From: AWTP1-13 sp963770295
GTDB lineage: Bacteria; Pseudomonadota; Alphaproteobacteria; Rhizobiales; Hyphomicrobiaceae
Assembly: GCA_963770295.1 (NCBI GenBank)
Contig: CAVYPA010000021.1
Location: 1 to 64,000, forward strand
Reading direction: 5' to 3'
DNA: 64,000 nucleotides
This document shows, one piece after another, positions 27,965-40,035 of this stretch. The position numbers and the translations under genes were made by a program. Below the pieces are notes generated by a model. That model was not told the DNA's origin and made no database searches. It saw nothing but the letters and a program-made list of their open reading frames with translations. Positions within the stretch are counted from its first letter, which is position 1. Every line of letters begins with the position of its first letter.

Positions 27965-29375
27965 TCAACCGCTTTCGCCCTGTCTCGCCAGCAGCCGGGT
28001 CAGCGTGTCGAGGCGCGCCGCCGGTTCGCTGTTGAGGTCCAGCGTGCCGGACCTGCGGCCGGTGCGATCAAGGAGATAGACCTTGATGGAGTGGTCGTAA
28101 GTGAAGGCGCCGTCTGGGCCAGGGATCTTGGCATAGAAAGCATCGAAGAGCGCTGCGGCTGCGGCGATCTGGTCGGGCGTACCGGTCAAGGCCGTGATAC
28201 CCCCATGGAAGGACCGCAGATAAGCTTTGAGCACGTCGGGCGTGTCCCGCTCGCCATCTACGGAAATGAACAGTAGCTTCAGGCGTGCATCTGACCCGAG
28301 TTCCCCGAGGAGATTGGACCAGTCGAGCAGCATCGTGGGGCAAACATCGGGGCAATGCGTGTAGCCAAAGGCAACGGCGAGCGCGCGCCCGGCAAGGTCG
28401 CTTGGCGGCCAAGCGCAGGCCATCCTGGGTTGTCAACGCCAACAGAGGTTCCAGTGATAGAGGGGGCTGCCGGTGGGGCTGTCGCTGCTCGATGTAGGCG
28501 ACCAGGTTGGCTGCTTCCATTTCGGAGATGCCCATGGCGGGCATGCGCACGGCCGGAAACTTGGCCGCGAGCGCCAGAGCGATGGGGTCTTTCTGCCTGC
28601 GCACTTGCTCGGGATCTGCGATGAAGCGCGTGAGCCATGCCATCTGCCGGCGCTCGCTGACGCCGGCGAGGTCGGGCCCTACCCGATCACCGCGCCCGAT
28701 GCTGTGGCAGCCGGCGCAGGCCTTGGCGAACATGGCGTGCATGCTTTGAGCCTCGGCGGGCACGGCCGCGGTTTGCGCGATGTGGCGCGTCGCTTCAGCG
28801 GGGGCGGCGCGCCAATCCGATTTCATGGAGCGGATGGTCATCGCCAGCCGCGTCAAATCACTGAGTGGATTGTCGCGTTGCCATTCGCCGGTCACACCAT
28901 TGCCGAGCAGAACCTCGTTGCGGTGTTCGTTCAGCGCGCTGCTGCGATCGCCAAGCCGGTCGCGGATGAGCTTGATATCTTCGGGCATGCCGGTCAGGAA
29001 CAGCCACCCTGGGCCTGCCCGCATGGCTTCTGCGTATTTTTTAAGACGTTCGGGCGTGTCGTTTTCCGGGTCAACGCTGATGGTATAAAAGAAGATCTCG
29101 CGCCCGACGCTGTCGCCAAGTAGGTCCTGCAATTCGGAAAGCCGCGCCGTCGCCAGCGGGCAAATTTGCGTGCACGACGCATAGAAGAAGCTGATGACGA
29201 AAATTTTGTCTTTGATCAGGTCCTGATAGAATTGGAACACCTTGCCATCTTGGGTCACCACCGGAAGGTTGGGCACATAGCCCTTGTCCCATCGTCCGGC
29301 GCCGGCCGGTGTTGTTGCGACCAGGGCCACTCCCCAGCTTAGGGCGGCAAACAAAATGACTGCCACGCGTCGCAT
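27965..29375 (-). CDS. SCO-cytochrome c-SCO fusion protein (frameshifted)
   Basis: About 470 residues with three domains. A signal peptide (MRRVAVILFAALSWGVALVA) is followed by SCO domain 1 (about 30-190; copper motif CTQIC, Cys68/72, in FYASCTQICPLA), a class I cytochrome c domain (about 205-300; heme site CAGCH at 220-224, Met ligand in RMPAMGISEME), and SCO domain 2 (about 320-470; THCPDVCP and the conserved His in FTYDHSIKVYLLD). A single extra base near 28399 breaks the frame before domain 2; without it ...RLAAKDLAGRALAVAF reads as normal SCO sequence. Last gene after the RTX protein and multicopper oxidase, 62 nt behind the latter; probable copper delivery and electron transfer partner. 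Confidence 0.85.
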
Positions 29376-29437
29376 GGTTCTGCTCCCGAGCTGGGGCGCG
29401 CGCCGTCCCAGCGGCCGGCGCGCGCTCTTGGGTACGG

Positions 29438-31777
29438 CTAGCCGTTGTTCGAACCGCCGGAGGTGCTGGTAATGCTCGAGGGCGGCCGCGGATCGCCTTC
29501 GGGTAGGATTTCCGGGGTGGTGAAAAAGACGCCATCGGGTGTTGGATTGGGCGTTTGGGTTACGCCGACCTGGACCCCTGCCGCGGCGAGCAGCTGATAG
29601 CGGAACAGCATGGCAAAGTCCTCGTGCACCGTATTGTGGCAGTGGTTGACGTAGGAGCCGCCGTACTCGCCGAACTGGACTTGGAATTGGACCGTGCCGG
29701 CCGCGTTCAGGTGCCAGACGTCCTTGCGCACGAGCCGTTCCGTCGCCGGGATGGAACCAGAGCCGCGGTTCATGGTGACGCCTTCCTCGAAGTGGAGGTG
29801 GATCGGATGGTCCCAGCCGCCGCCGCCATTGATGTAGGTCCAGTGCTCGACCTCGCCCGGCTTCGGGATCAGCAGCGAGATCTTATTGGCATTGAACGAG
29901 TGGGCGGTTTCGCCATTGATCTTAATCGTCCACGGGAAGCTTGCCGTTTCCGGGCAATCGGGCGTGCATTGCCCGGTGGCAGGATTGCGCGAATCCCCGG
30001 TCCCTGCCCTGCCGAATTCGACCACCCTGGTGCGCACGGGTGTGACGATGGGGATCTGTTCGGTGAGCACGGGCGGCACCTGGCTCTTGTCATTGCTGCC
30101 GCAGCTATTGGCGATGGTCAGTGGCTGACCGGGCGCGTCGACGCTCTCTAGCGAGCTCACGACCCGAAACTCCATGATGGCACCGATCGTGGGGTCATCG
30201 GAGCGACCCGCCAGCGCTTGCGCGAGGCTCAAGTCTTCCTTCGGGCCTCGACCGTCGTCGCGCATGCGCAGCTGATTTACGACCCTGATGCGATCGCCGA
30301 GGCGGAACCTTGAAAAATCCACGATGACGTCGTAGCGCTCGGCCACACCTTGGTGATCGAGCGTTGTGAGCACGATCGGGTTCACCACCAAATTGCCGTC
30401 GTTGGCGACGAATTGGAAGGGTACCGGCGCCCCGGTCGGACCGGCCAGCGCAAGCTTCCAGAAGCGAGACATGCCCGCCGCCAAGATGCGAAAGCGATAC
30501 TTCCTCGGCAGCACCTCGAAGAACGGGGCATAGGCGAAATTGACAAGCGGGAGATCGCCTAGGAAGCCGTCGGTGGTGAAGATGTCGAAGAAATACTGAC
30601 CGTCGCGGTCGGTGGCACCGTCGGAGATGATCAGATTGACATCGAAATCGACGTTGCCGGAGTCCAGGAACTTACCGCTGGGCAGCCGCAGGTTGACGCC
30701 GTCGTTCAGCTCCTCGTTGCCGCGGTCGGGGCCACTGTAGTAGTTGATCATGGCGCCGATATTGCCCTTGTAGACATTCTCGGCGGTAAAGAAGAAGCGG
30801 TGGTCGTGTGCCCAGAGCGTGCCCTGAAGTTCACGGAAGTCGCCGGCGACATTGATGAGGCCGCCGTTGCCGTCGGGTCCCGAGGCCCGCCGGTCCGTGG
30901 CGCCGGTATTGATTTTATCGCGCCGCGCCAGCGTTGTGCTCCAGAGATAGTCATAAAAGGTGCCGGGGAAATGGTGGGCGCCGGTGGCACCGTCGCTTTC
31001 CGCGCCATTGTGGGCATTGTGGAAGTGCAGCTGCTGCTCGTTGCGGCCGAAGCCGCCGTTTTCCTCACGGTTGACGGGGGTGTTATTGTAGATCCGCGTT
31101 AGCATTGGCTCGCCGTAGCGGCCTTTGATCAGCGGCGGAGGCATACTCGACTGCCCGACATTGCCGGGGCCATAGGCCCAAACCGCGTTGGGAGCCTGGT
31201 CTGGGAAGTTCGGGTGGAACTTGGTGCCCGGTGCGCATTGCGTCCACGACATCACGTAGCCAACCTTCGGAAAGAACTCTGCCCAGCGCTGATGCGCGAA
31301 CGCCTCGCCCGGCGGGCGCCCTTCCATCGGGCCCCTATTGGTCATGGGATTGCGAAACGGATTCGGCTCCGAGCCGCTATAGCTTGAGAAATCGTTGTGA
31401 TAGGACATGCGCTTGCCGCAGGGCTGCCCCGCATACTGGCCGCCAAACGCGGCATCAACCTCGGTTCCCCGCACCGATGGCGTTATTGGCACGGGCGTCT
31501 GCAGTCGCAGCCGCGGCATGCGCTGGGTGAACTTCTGCGCCCCAAACAGCGGGCTGCGCGGCGTGCCGGTCGGGATGGCCGCAAAAGCGCTGCGGGCAAA
31601 CGGGCTCAGGCCATTTTTGCAGACCAACAGGCCACTGCTGGTGAAAAGTCCCCAGCGGATGAGGTCGCGCCTTGTGATCTGACCAATCGATCGCGCCTTG
31701 ACGATCTCGGCGCGATTGTCGCGGGCCCGTTGCGCTTCTCTCTGCCTGATGCGAGATGCCTTGGTCGAGATGTACAT
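29438..31777 (-). CDS. Large multicopper oxidase, Tat-exported
   Basis: 779 residues. Tat-type signal ITRRDLIRWGLF at about 34-45. Copper motifs: LHFHNAHNG (His251/253), LWAHDHRF (His324/326), DHPIHLHF, and NHCHNTVHEDFAMLFRY, so all four coppers are likely. It is longer than CotA-type enzymes, with extra segments between the cupredoxin domains, and only loosely similar to the oxidase at 20169. The start at 31777 has GGGAGA upstream; an in-frame upstream start would run back toward the RTX gene and lacks a ribosome site. Lies 37 nt behind the RTX gene and before the SCO fusion. The substrate is unknown; metal or phenol oxidation are possibilities. Confidence 0.88.
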   Translation of the reverse strand: MYISTKASRIRQREAQRARDNRAEIVKARSIGQITRRDLIRWGLFTSSGLLVCKNGLSPFARSAFAAIPTGTPRSPLFGAQKFTQRMPRLRLQTPVPITPSVRGTEVDAAFGGQYAGQPCGKRMSYHNDFSSYSGSEPNPFRNPMTNRGPMEGRPPGEAFAHQRWAEFFPKVGYVMSWTQCAPGTKFHPNFPDQAPNAVWAYGPGNVGQSSMPPPLIKGRYGEPMLTRIYNNTPVNREENGGFGRNEQQLHFHNAHNGAESDGATGAHHFPGTFYDYLWSTTLARRDKINTGATDRRASGPDGNGGLINVAGDFRELQGTLWAHDHRFFFTAENVYKGNIGAMINYYSGPDRGNEELNDGVNLRLPSGKFLDSGNVDFDVNLIISDGATDRDGQYFFDIFTTDGFLGDLPLVNFAYAPFFEVLPRKYRFRILAAGMSRFWKLALAGPTGAPVPFQFVANDGNLVVNPIVLTTLDHQGVAERYDVIVDFSRFRLGDRIRVVNQLRMRDDGRGPKEDLSLAQALAGRSDDPTIGAIMEFRVVSSLESVDAPGQPLTIANSCGSNDKSQVPPVLTEQIPIVTPVRTRVVEFGRAGTGDSRNPATGQCTPDCPETASFPWTIKINGETAHSFNANKISLLIPKPGEVEHWTYINGGGGWDHPIHLHFEEGVTMNRGSGSIPATERLVRKDVWHLNAAGTVQFQVQFGEYGGSYVNHCHNTVHEDFAMLFRYQLLAAAGVQVGVTQTPNPTPDGVFFTTPEILPEGDPRPPSSITSTSGGSNNG

Positions 31778-31814
31778 GGTTCGTCTCCCTTGCCTAGCTC
31801 CACAGCACGTCTGC

Positions 31815-34800
31815 TCAGAAAAACCGGAAGTCATCGCTGCCGAGCGCGGCGATCGTCGTGCCCTGGACGGTGAGCACGTCGCCGATGGCGTCGCTGATCA
31901 GCACGTTCGCCCCGCTTTGCACCATGGCGGCCTGAAGGGTGGCGAAGTTGGCGAACATGGCGGTCGAGACTTCGATGACGTCCTGGTTGTTATTGACGTC
32001 GCCGAAGCTCTGAAGGAGATCGTTGCCGAAGCCAGGCGCGAACACGAAGCTATCGTTGCCCGCTCCGCCGTTCAGGGTGTCGTTGCCGCTACCGCCGATC
32101 AGGGTGTCGTTTCCACCGCCGCCTTGCAGCACGTCATTGCCACCGCGCCCCTCCAAGACGTCGTTGCCGTTGCCGCCCTGGAGATTGTCGGCGCCGGCGG
32201 CGCCGATGAGAGTGCTGGCGTTGTTGCTGGCCTTGCCGGTGAAGTTAGCGGTGCCGGTGAAGACGAGGTTCTCGACGTTGGCGGCGGAGCTCAGATCGAA
32301 GCTCGCCAGGGACGTGTAGATCGTGTCGGTGCCGCCATTGCCCTGCTCGCTCACCTTGTCGCCGCTGTTGTCGACGATATAGGCGTCGTTGCCGGCACCA
32401 CCTGCCATATTGTCCTTGTTGGCGCCGCCATCGATGTAGTCATTGCCGGCGGTGCCATTGAGCGTGTTGGCATTGGCGTTGCCGATGATCCGATTTTCCG
32501 CGACACCGGTTGCCGTAACGGTGAAGTTTTGCAGGGAAGAGGCGCCGGTCGCATCGGTGGCCCTGACCTGAACGGCATAGGTATGGTTCAGGTCGTTGGT
32601 CTGATGATCGATTAGCAGGTTCTCGGCCACCGCGAGCTTGTATTGGCCGCTGGCGCTGTCGAAGACGATCTTGAACCGCCCGTCGGCATCGTTGCTGAGG
32701 GCAAACTTGACGGCCGTGTGCTCGGGGTCGCTGGCACTCAAGGCACCGATCACAAAGCCGTTGGCCGCGTTCTCCGCGAAGCTGGCGTTGCTCAGCGCGA
32801 CGTTGACCGGGGCCTCATCGACGTTGGTCAGGTTGACGGTGACGGTTTCGCTGTAGGTGCCGCCGAGGTGACCGTCCGAGACCGTGACGCCGAGATTGAA
32901 GCTGTGCTGCGCACTTTCAAAATCGAGCAGCGCCCCATTCTGGACCTGGATCTGGTTGCCGACGATCTTGAAGGCGCCGCCGAAGTTATTGGCGAGCGTG
33001 TAAATGAAGCTGTCGGTTCCTGGCACAACGCTGTTGTCGACATCATGCGTGGACAGCGTCGCCACCACGGTATTGGCCGGCGAGTTCTCCGGCAGCAGCA
33101 GCGTGGGCGAGGTGAAACCATTGAAGAGAATGTCATCGGGCGCATCATTGACGTTGTTGACGTTTACCGATGCGGTTGCGCTCGCGAACCTGCCCAGGTC
33201 ATCGACGACGCTGTAGTTGAAGCTCTCGAGACCAAAGAAGTTGGCCGTTGGCGTGTAGCTGAGCTGGCCGTCGAGGCCGAGGGCCACCTGGCCGTGCGCC
33301 AGGGCAACGGGCGCGCCACCCGCGCTGATGCTGGTGCCGTTGACGGCGAACACGTCGAGACCGGTGCCCGAGTCGTTGGCTACGGACGTCGAACGTCACC
33401 GCACCGTCTTCGTTCACCGTCACGGTGTCGTTGACGGCCAACGGACCCGGCACCAACTCGGCGGCGGTGCGCACGCCATCGGCGAAGCTGAACAGCTCGA
33501 CATTGCTGACACTATCGGTCAGGCCGAGCGGGCCGCCAGGCGCGGCGGGGTCGATCAGGGTGAAGGTCTGAGTGGCGGAATTGAAGCTGATCAGGAAGTC
33601 GGCAAAGTTGCCGTTGAGGACCAGCGTGTCGCTGCCACCGCGGCCGTCGATGATGTTAATGCCGGCGCCGCCGTCGAGCACGTTGTTGCCGGCGCTGCCG
33701 ATCAGGGTATCGTCGCCGAGCCCACCGGTCAGGTTTTCCACGTCGTTGATGAAGGTGAAGATGGTGCCGCCGGCGCCGTCGTCGACGATTTGGCCGATGA
33801 CGTCCTCGAGCACAAAGCTCCCCGACGCCGTGCGGTCGGACGTGACGATGCCGGTCTCGAGATTGACGTTGAAGCGGCCGAACTCGCCTTGGAAGGAGAG
33901 GGTGTCGATGCCGTCGCCGCCCGAGACGATATCGGCACCCGGCTCGCTCGCGATCAGGTTGGGATCGACGCCCGCGGCGTGAGGCCGGTGACGAGGTCGC
34001 GGTCGACCTTGGGATCGGCAGGACCGTTGAGACCGCTCCACAAGAGGTCATCGCCATCGCCGCCCAAGAGCTGATCCTGGCCGAGCGCGCCGATCAGGGT
34101 GTCATTGCCGAGGCCACCCACGCAGAATGTCGGCACCGGAGCCGCCCGACAGCAGGTCGTGGCCAAGGCCGCCATAGAGCTCGTCTTGCAATTGGCCGCC
34201 CGTCATGTTGTCGCCACCGACGGTCCCCACCAGCACGTCGCGCGGGGCGCCGAGGCGCGGGCCGATGATCTCGACCCCGGGCTGCCGGGTATCGAGGTAC
34301 TCGGCGGTGACGTCGCCGGTCGGGCTGTCGAAGCCGATGAGCAGGCGGCCATCCTCCAGCGGCGCCAGCGAATTGCCCTGGTGCGCTCCGCTCGCCGGAT
34401 CGTCGATCTGCATCTGGTGCCCGACGAGGTCGCCGGCCATGCTGAAGCGCTGCTCAGACGGAGATGGCCGGCGAGGTTCCAGGTCAGCAGGAAGCCATCC
34501 TCGAGCCCGACCGGATCGACCGCCGTGTTGGCCACCTGGAAGTTGATGCTGGCGTCGAGCCCGGTCTCGAAGGTGAGGACGTCGGAGGGCACCCAATTGT
34601 TGGCGCCGCCGAAGGTATAGATGACGCCCTTGATGTCGACCGTTGCCGGGTCCAGGCCAGCGGCGGCCCAGAACACGCCGAAGCTGCCGTTTTGCGCCGC
34701 GGCGATGTAGGCCTTCTGGCCGTCCGCGACCGTGCCAAGATCGCTCGGGAAGGGCAGGCTGAGCTGCTCGAACGTGGTCAGACCGTGGACGACGATGTCG

Positions 34801-37800
34801 GTGGGACCGGCTCCATTGTCGGCGCCATCTCGCAACTCCCGATCGGCGACCTCGTCGGTGATCGGCGAATAGATCTGCAGTTGCACATGGTTGCTGGCAT
34901 CGACGTAGCTGACAACCAATTGGCCATCGTGCAGGCCGCCCAGCGAGGGATCGCGCCCGACGCCGATGCTGATCGCCGCCGTGTCGTCGGCGCTGCCGCG
35001 AATGCCGTCATTGCCAACGGAGATCGGCTGCGTCTCCGCACCGCGACCGAAGTCGATCGACGGGGTCGGATTGCCGTTGCCATCAGTGATGATGGCGCCC
35101 GTGACGGGATCGACGTCGTAGACGGGGATATCGTAGCGCGCGAGTTTGATCTCGCCGGTGGCTTCGGCCGCGCTCGTCTTTTGCACGTAGGCCACGTGGA
35201 AGCCGAACTCGAGGGTGTCGTTGTTGACGTCGACGATCTCGTAGCCCTGAGCCGTCGGATCGACCGAGATCGTGCCGGCAACGTTGGAGCCAACAACCGT
35301 GTCCTCGGCGACATCGGGATTATCGCCGGCAACGCCGACCTGCTCGCTGGCGAGGCCCCCGGCGGGGAAGCCGGCGGCGGGATCAAACACGGTGTTGGTC
35401 GCCGTGCTGCAGAAGGCCATGTGGATGGAGGTGTCTGCACCCGTGGTCGACTCCCAGGTGGTCAGGAAGCCGAGGCCGCCAGCCATCACCACAAAGGGAT
35501 CGGCGACTTTGTCGGCGGCGGCACCATCTGTCAGCTCGACCGGAACGAGCGAGAACACCGGATCGACGTCGCCTTGCACCTCATAGCGAATGCCGAAGAT
35601 GTGTTGGGCATCCGAGACCCAGCTCATGGCGGCTTCGGTTTGCAGACCCGCGACGGCGATCTCACTTTGGATGCCGGGTTGCGGCGTAGGGCCAAGGGCC
35701 GGGTCGGCGGCGGGGTCGGTGCCGACCAGGATCTCCTTGAAGGCGCTCTGATCGGTCAGGCTCCATTGCACGGGCGTGCCGTCGAAGGTGGCAATCGGCG
35801 CCAACGGTGGATTGAAGCCGATGGGAATGATGGGAGCGTCAGGCTCGCCCAGGAACTGCAGCTGCTCGATGTCGAACAGAAAGTCCGTGCCGTCGTTTTG
35901 CAGGGGGGCGCCGGTGTTGGGATCCTGCGCCGGCCGCAGGTCAATGATGGTGAAGCTGCCGTCACCGTTGAGCGCGATCGAGTAGTCGGTGAAGCGGCCG
36001 GTATAGACCGCGGTATCGGTGCCTTCGCCGCCGTCGAGGATCTCGACCCGGGCGCCGGCGCTTTGATCGGGACCGCCGCGCAGGATGTCGTCGCCAAGCC
36101 CGCCGTAGAGCTGGTCGGTGCGCCCGTCGTTGTCGAGAAGATCGCCGATGATGGTGTCATTGCCGGTGGTGCCGACGATGATGTCGGCGCGGGCTTGGAT
36201 GGCACCGTTGCGCACGAGGTCGCCCTCGAGCAACTGGCCGGGCTCGCGTACGTCGAACACGCGCGCCACGATGTCGCCGGCGGTGTCGCCGGTGATGCCG
36301 CTGGTATCGTGATAGACGGTGATAAAGCGGTCGGACAGCAGCCCGGCAAGGCCGTTTTGATCCTGGGTGCCGTCGGTGTTGACGTTGACGGTTACGGCGT
36401 TGCCTTCAGGGGTCAGCGACAAGGCGACGCCGGTCACCGGATCGAGCGTGGTGCGGATGTGCTGGGCCTTGACATCGCCGGCATCGTTCCAGCTGAAGAC
36501 GAGATCGTTGCTGTCCTCGCCGCTGATACCGGTCAGGTGGAAGTCGGCATGTGCCGGATCGAAGCTTGGTGGCAATACTCCCAACACGAACGGCTGCGGG
36601 GGAGATAAGAAGCCAAAGCCCACGCCGTTAAGCCCGGCGCCTGACGGGCTGAACATGGTGCCCATCACCACATAGCCGTCCGTGGCATTGTGCGTGATCC
36701 AGGCGATGCCGAGGTTGACCGCGCCGGCCTGCACCACGTAGGCGTTGGTGCCGGCGGCAACCGGGAAGCCCGCGGAAATGTTGGCAAATTGGGGGACCGG
36801 GATTACTTGACCGAGATCGTCATAGGCGCGGCCAGCCACGCGCTCGCCGCCGGCGCCATCGGATTCGATCCAGATCACCGCGGTCTCAAAACCGTGCAGC
36901 GCTGCCGTCGACGGGTTGCGCCCAATGGCACCGCCAGTGCCGGCGGCGGCCTCGTCCCCGACCCAAACCGCCGCATCACCCGTACCAAAAACGTTGTCGA
37001 GGCCGGCAATGCCATCGATGCCGCCGGCGACCGGCGCCGTCGGATTGCCCAGCGCGTCGAACGGTACCTCGAAGCGCTGCAGCATGATGTGGCCGTAGCG
37101 CGCATCGTCAGGCGGGGTGCTGAGATCCGTTGACACCCAGGCGACGTTGTAGCCGTCCGACATGTCCTTCGGCAGCGCCGAGCCGCCGACGGGATTGACC
37201 CGCGTGCGGTCGAGGAACGAGCCCGACAGGGCCGCATCGTGCTGGTTGACGGTGTCGTCTTCCTCGAGCACCGACTGCTCGACGCCCGTCAGGGTGCCCG
37301 GCCCCATGAAATTGGTGCGGAGGGTCGATGTGGTATCGAGCGCATTGTCGCGCTCTTCGAAGGCGATGCCCCAGCCGCCGTTGGCGCCGCCGGAGACGAT
37401 GGCGGCGTTGAACTCGTCGCCCATGCCGTCGGTGACATTGACGGCGTTCGGCAGCGGCGTGTCGGTATCGGGATTGGCGAGAACGTCCAGGAACTGGCCG
37501 CGAATATGCCGGTCGCCAAGGGAGCCGTTCTCCCAGAGGATACCGATGAACTCGCCGATGCTGTCGGCGATCACCGGATGCGCCTGGGTGCCCGGCTGGC
37601 TGGTCGGCCCATCATTGACCAGGAAACCGTCGGTGTCGGGCACTTTCTCCAGCGCCGGTGTCACATCAGAGCCGGTCGACCCGACCGCGGATCGCGTCAG
37701 GCCCCAGGCCGTCGGCGTGACATCGGGCCGCTGGCCGGAAAGTTCCGTGGCCGAGAAGGTGGTGCCGCTGGCCTGGAACTCGAACTGCTCAATGTTGCGC

Positions 37801-39470
37801 ACGAGGTCGACGCCGTCCGGCGCGCCGGCGCGCAAGTCCGTAACGGTAAAGAGATTGTTGCCTTCAAAGCTGATGGAATAATCATCGTTGCTGCTGTCGC
37901 CGTCGAGGCTGAAGCGGCCCGTGAAGACCACCGTGTCACCACCCTCTGTCAGGGCGGTGCCGTCGGGCAGTGTGCCGCCGGCAAGGGCGACGTTGCCATT
38001 GCCGCCACCGTCGATGACGTCGTTGCCGGCGCCGGCGAGGATGCGATCGTTGCCGAGCCCGCCATCGAGGATGTCATCGTTGAGCCGACCGTCGATGATG
38101 TCGTTGCCGATGCTGCCGACGAGAACATCCGGTTGACCGACGCGGCCACCGCCCCCGCCGCCAACCGGATCGCCGGTCAGGGAAAGGCCAACGGCATTCA
38201 GGGCAATGGCCGTGCCGTCGGCGTGCGTGCGCGTGTCGAAGATCTGCGCGGCGATGTTGCTCGGATCGCCTGGGGTCGCATTGTCCTGATAAACGGTGAC
38301 AAAGCGATCGCCGATCAGGCCGGTGGCGGCAACGTTGGTGGCATCGACAGGCGCATGGAAAACGGTTGCGGTCGGATCGAGCGGGACGCCGCCGGCCGTG
38401 AAGCTACGCGTCAGGATCGCGGAGTGACCGGCGTCGTCGGCATTCCAAGAGACGGCAAAACCGCCACCATCTGGCAGCGCCGCCATACTGAAATCAAAGG
38501 CCGCCGCGTCCGGCACATCCTGCCCAGTCTGGACGGGGCCCGGCGTGAAGGTGCCGACGGCGGTGCCGGGGGTAAAGACTTGCCAGTTCAAGACCTGATC
38601 GGCGCCACTGACCGCGACCCAGGCGACGGCGATCTCGCCGCCGGCGAGCGCCAGCGCGTGCTGTTGTCCCTGCGTCGCCGTTATCGCCCCGGGAAGCGTG
38701 ATATCCGTGGCAACGGCACCGGCCGGGCTGAAGGCGCGCAAGTGGATATGGTTCGTGGCATCGATCCAGGAGATGACGGTTGAGCCATCGGCCGCCGTCG
38801 CCACCGAAGGGTCGCGGCCTGAGGCAGCGATCGTAACTTGGGCGTTGAGGTCCCCATTGGCGGCATCGGCGGGGGGACGGCCGTCAAGACCCGCCGCGGC
38901 GGGCGCGTTGGTTGGATCCTTGTGGCGATCGAGCGTGACGGCGACGCGCTGAAAGACGATGTCGCCGAGCGAATGGGGTCCCGAATTCGATTCGACCCAC
39001 ACCACGCTATAGCCGTCGACGTTCGGTCGCCCCGTCGGATCATCCAGGCTATAGCCGGCCAGGGCGGCATCGTGCTGTCCGACGCCCAGCGAAGAGGAGA
39101 CGGAGACTTCGGGACCGAAGGTGCCGGCGGCGCCAATGTAGCGGAAGCGCAGCAGCGTCGACTGGCCAGCGGCGGCTTCCTCCCACACCACGCCGTAGCC
39201 AAGGCCGCCACCGGCGTTGATTTGCACATCGGAGGCGGTCGCAGGCGCATTCGTGCCCGCGTACACGCCATCGGTGACAACGGCGGGGGTCCGCGCGGCG
39301 GACGGCAGGCCCTGCTCGTCGAAGAAATTGACGTTGATGCTGCCGTCGGCCGCATTGATCCAGGCGACGCCAAACTCGACGCCGCCGTTGTCAGCGACGA
39401 CAGGTGCGATCTGCGCACCGGGCGCGCTGTTGATTGCGATGTTGTCCGAAGTCCAGCGAACGGTAGCCAT
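31815..39470 (-). CDS. Giant RTX/cadherin-like exoprotein, type I secretion substrate (frameshifted)
   Basis: About 2550 residues, acidic, without N-terminal signal. Three long units (about 1-590, 600-1195, 1200-1950) each begin with a W-x-L/S segment (VRWTSDN, AWGLTRS, VQWSLTD), contain many short strands of the type FGVAWI, YSVVWVES, TAVIWIES, and close with RTX nonapeptides (GNDIIDGRLNDDILDGGLGN at ~450-500; also ~1090-1140, ~1740-1940) plus a DTAVYTGRF...DIEQLQF module. Cadherin-like domains follow (~2060-2320), then the main RTX array (GNDVLEGRGGNDVLQGGGGN) and a C-terminus SDDFRFF typical of type I secretion. Frames break near 34470, 34120, 33980 and 33385. The start at 39470 has AAGGAG upstream. 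No HlyB/HlyD exporter lies nearby. First gene of the operon with the large multicopper oxidase. Confidence 0.85.
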
Positions 39471-40035
39471 GGCATGCGCTCCTTGCGAAACCTTCCCAGC
39501 GGTCGGCTGGTAAGGGTGAGGAGATTCGGCGTTCAAGTTTGGCGCCGACGCTCGGTGACGATCACCGTTGCAATGTGCTCGCGCTGGGCGGGAATGGTAA
39601 TGGACGGGGGTGCCGCGAAGTTGTTAGGCGCGATCGTCTGATGACGTTGGACCTTGGTTAGATTTTGGTTTTAACGTTCATAAGGAGGACGACTGACTAT
39701 CTCGGCATGAATACGGGGAATTTCTTGGCGAGGGGCGGGATATCAGACCCTCTCGGCACCCACCTAGGGCGCTGCCCGCATGCAGCCACAAGTTTTGCAG
39801 CTTTGCGCGGCTCCCCAGGCGTCGGTCCTGGTTGTGGTCTGTCCCCGTGCCTTGTTGCTTGTGACCTGAGCCCTGGTCTGTTTTCGCCGGCAGCGCTATG
39901 CCTTCGCTAGCGGCGATGCGAGCAAGCTCGGTCTCATTCGGTCGGCACGGAGAAGCGAGGGTCGGCGGATTTATTCGCCAAGCCTGCAGCGAGGCCGTCG
40001 GCAGCGAAGGTGCGCAGAAGCGCACACTGCCTCAA
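39471..40035. other. Non-coding region upstream of RTX operon
   Basis: Must hold the promoter of the RTX-oxidase-SCO operon. No FNR box is seen. A GGACCTTGGT stretch near 39649 resembles one arm of the shared 30-bp element but lacks the second arm. Confidence 0.5.

Noticed and set aside
34464..38783. Long plus-strand open frames opposite the RTX gene
   Set aside because: They are antisense shadows produced by the repetitive, GC-rich Gly/Asp codons of the RTX gene, and show no family-like sequence or ribosome sites.
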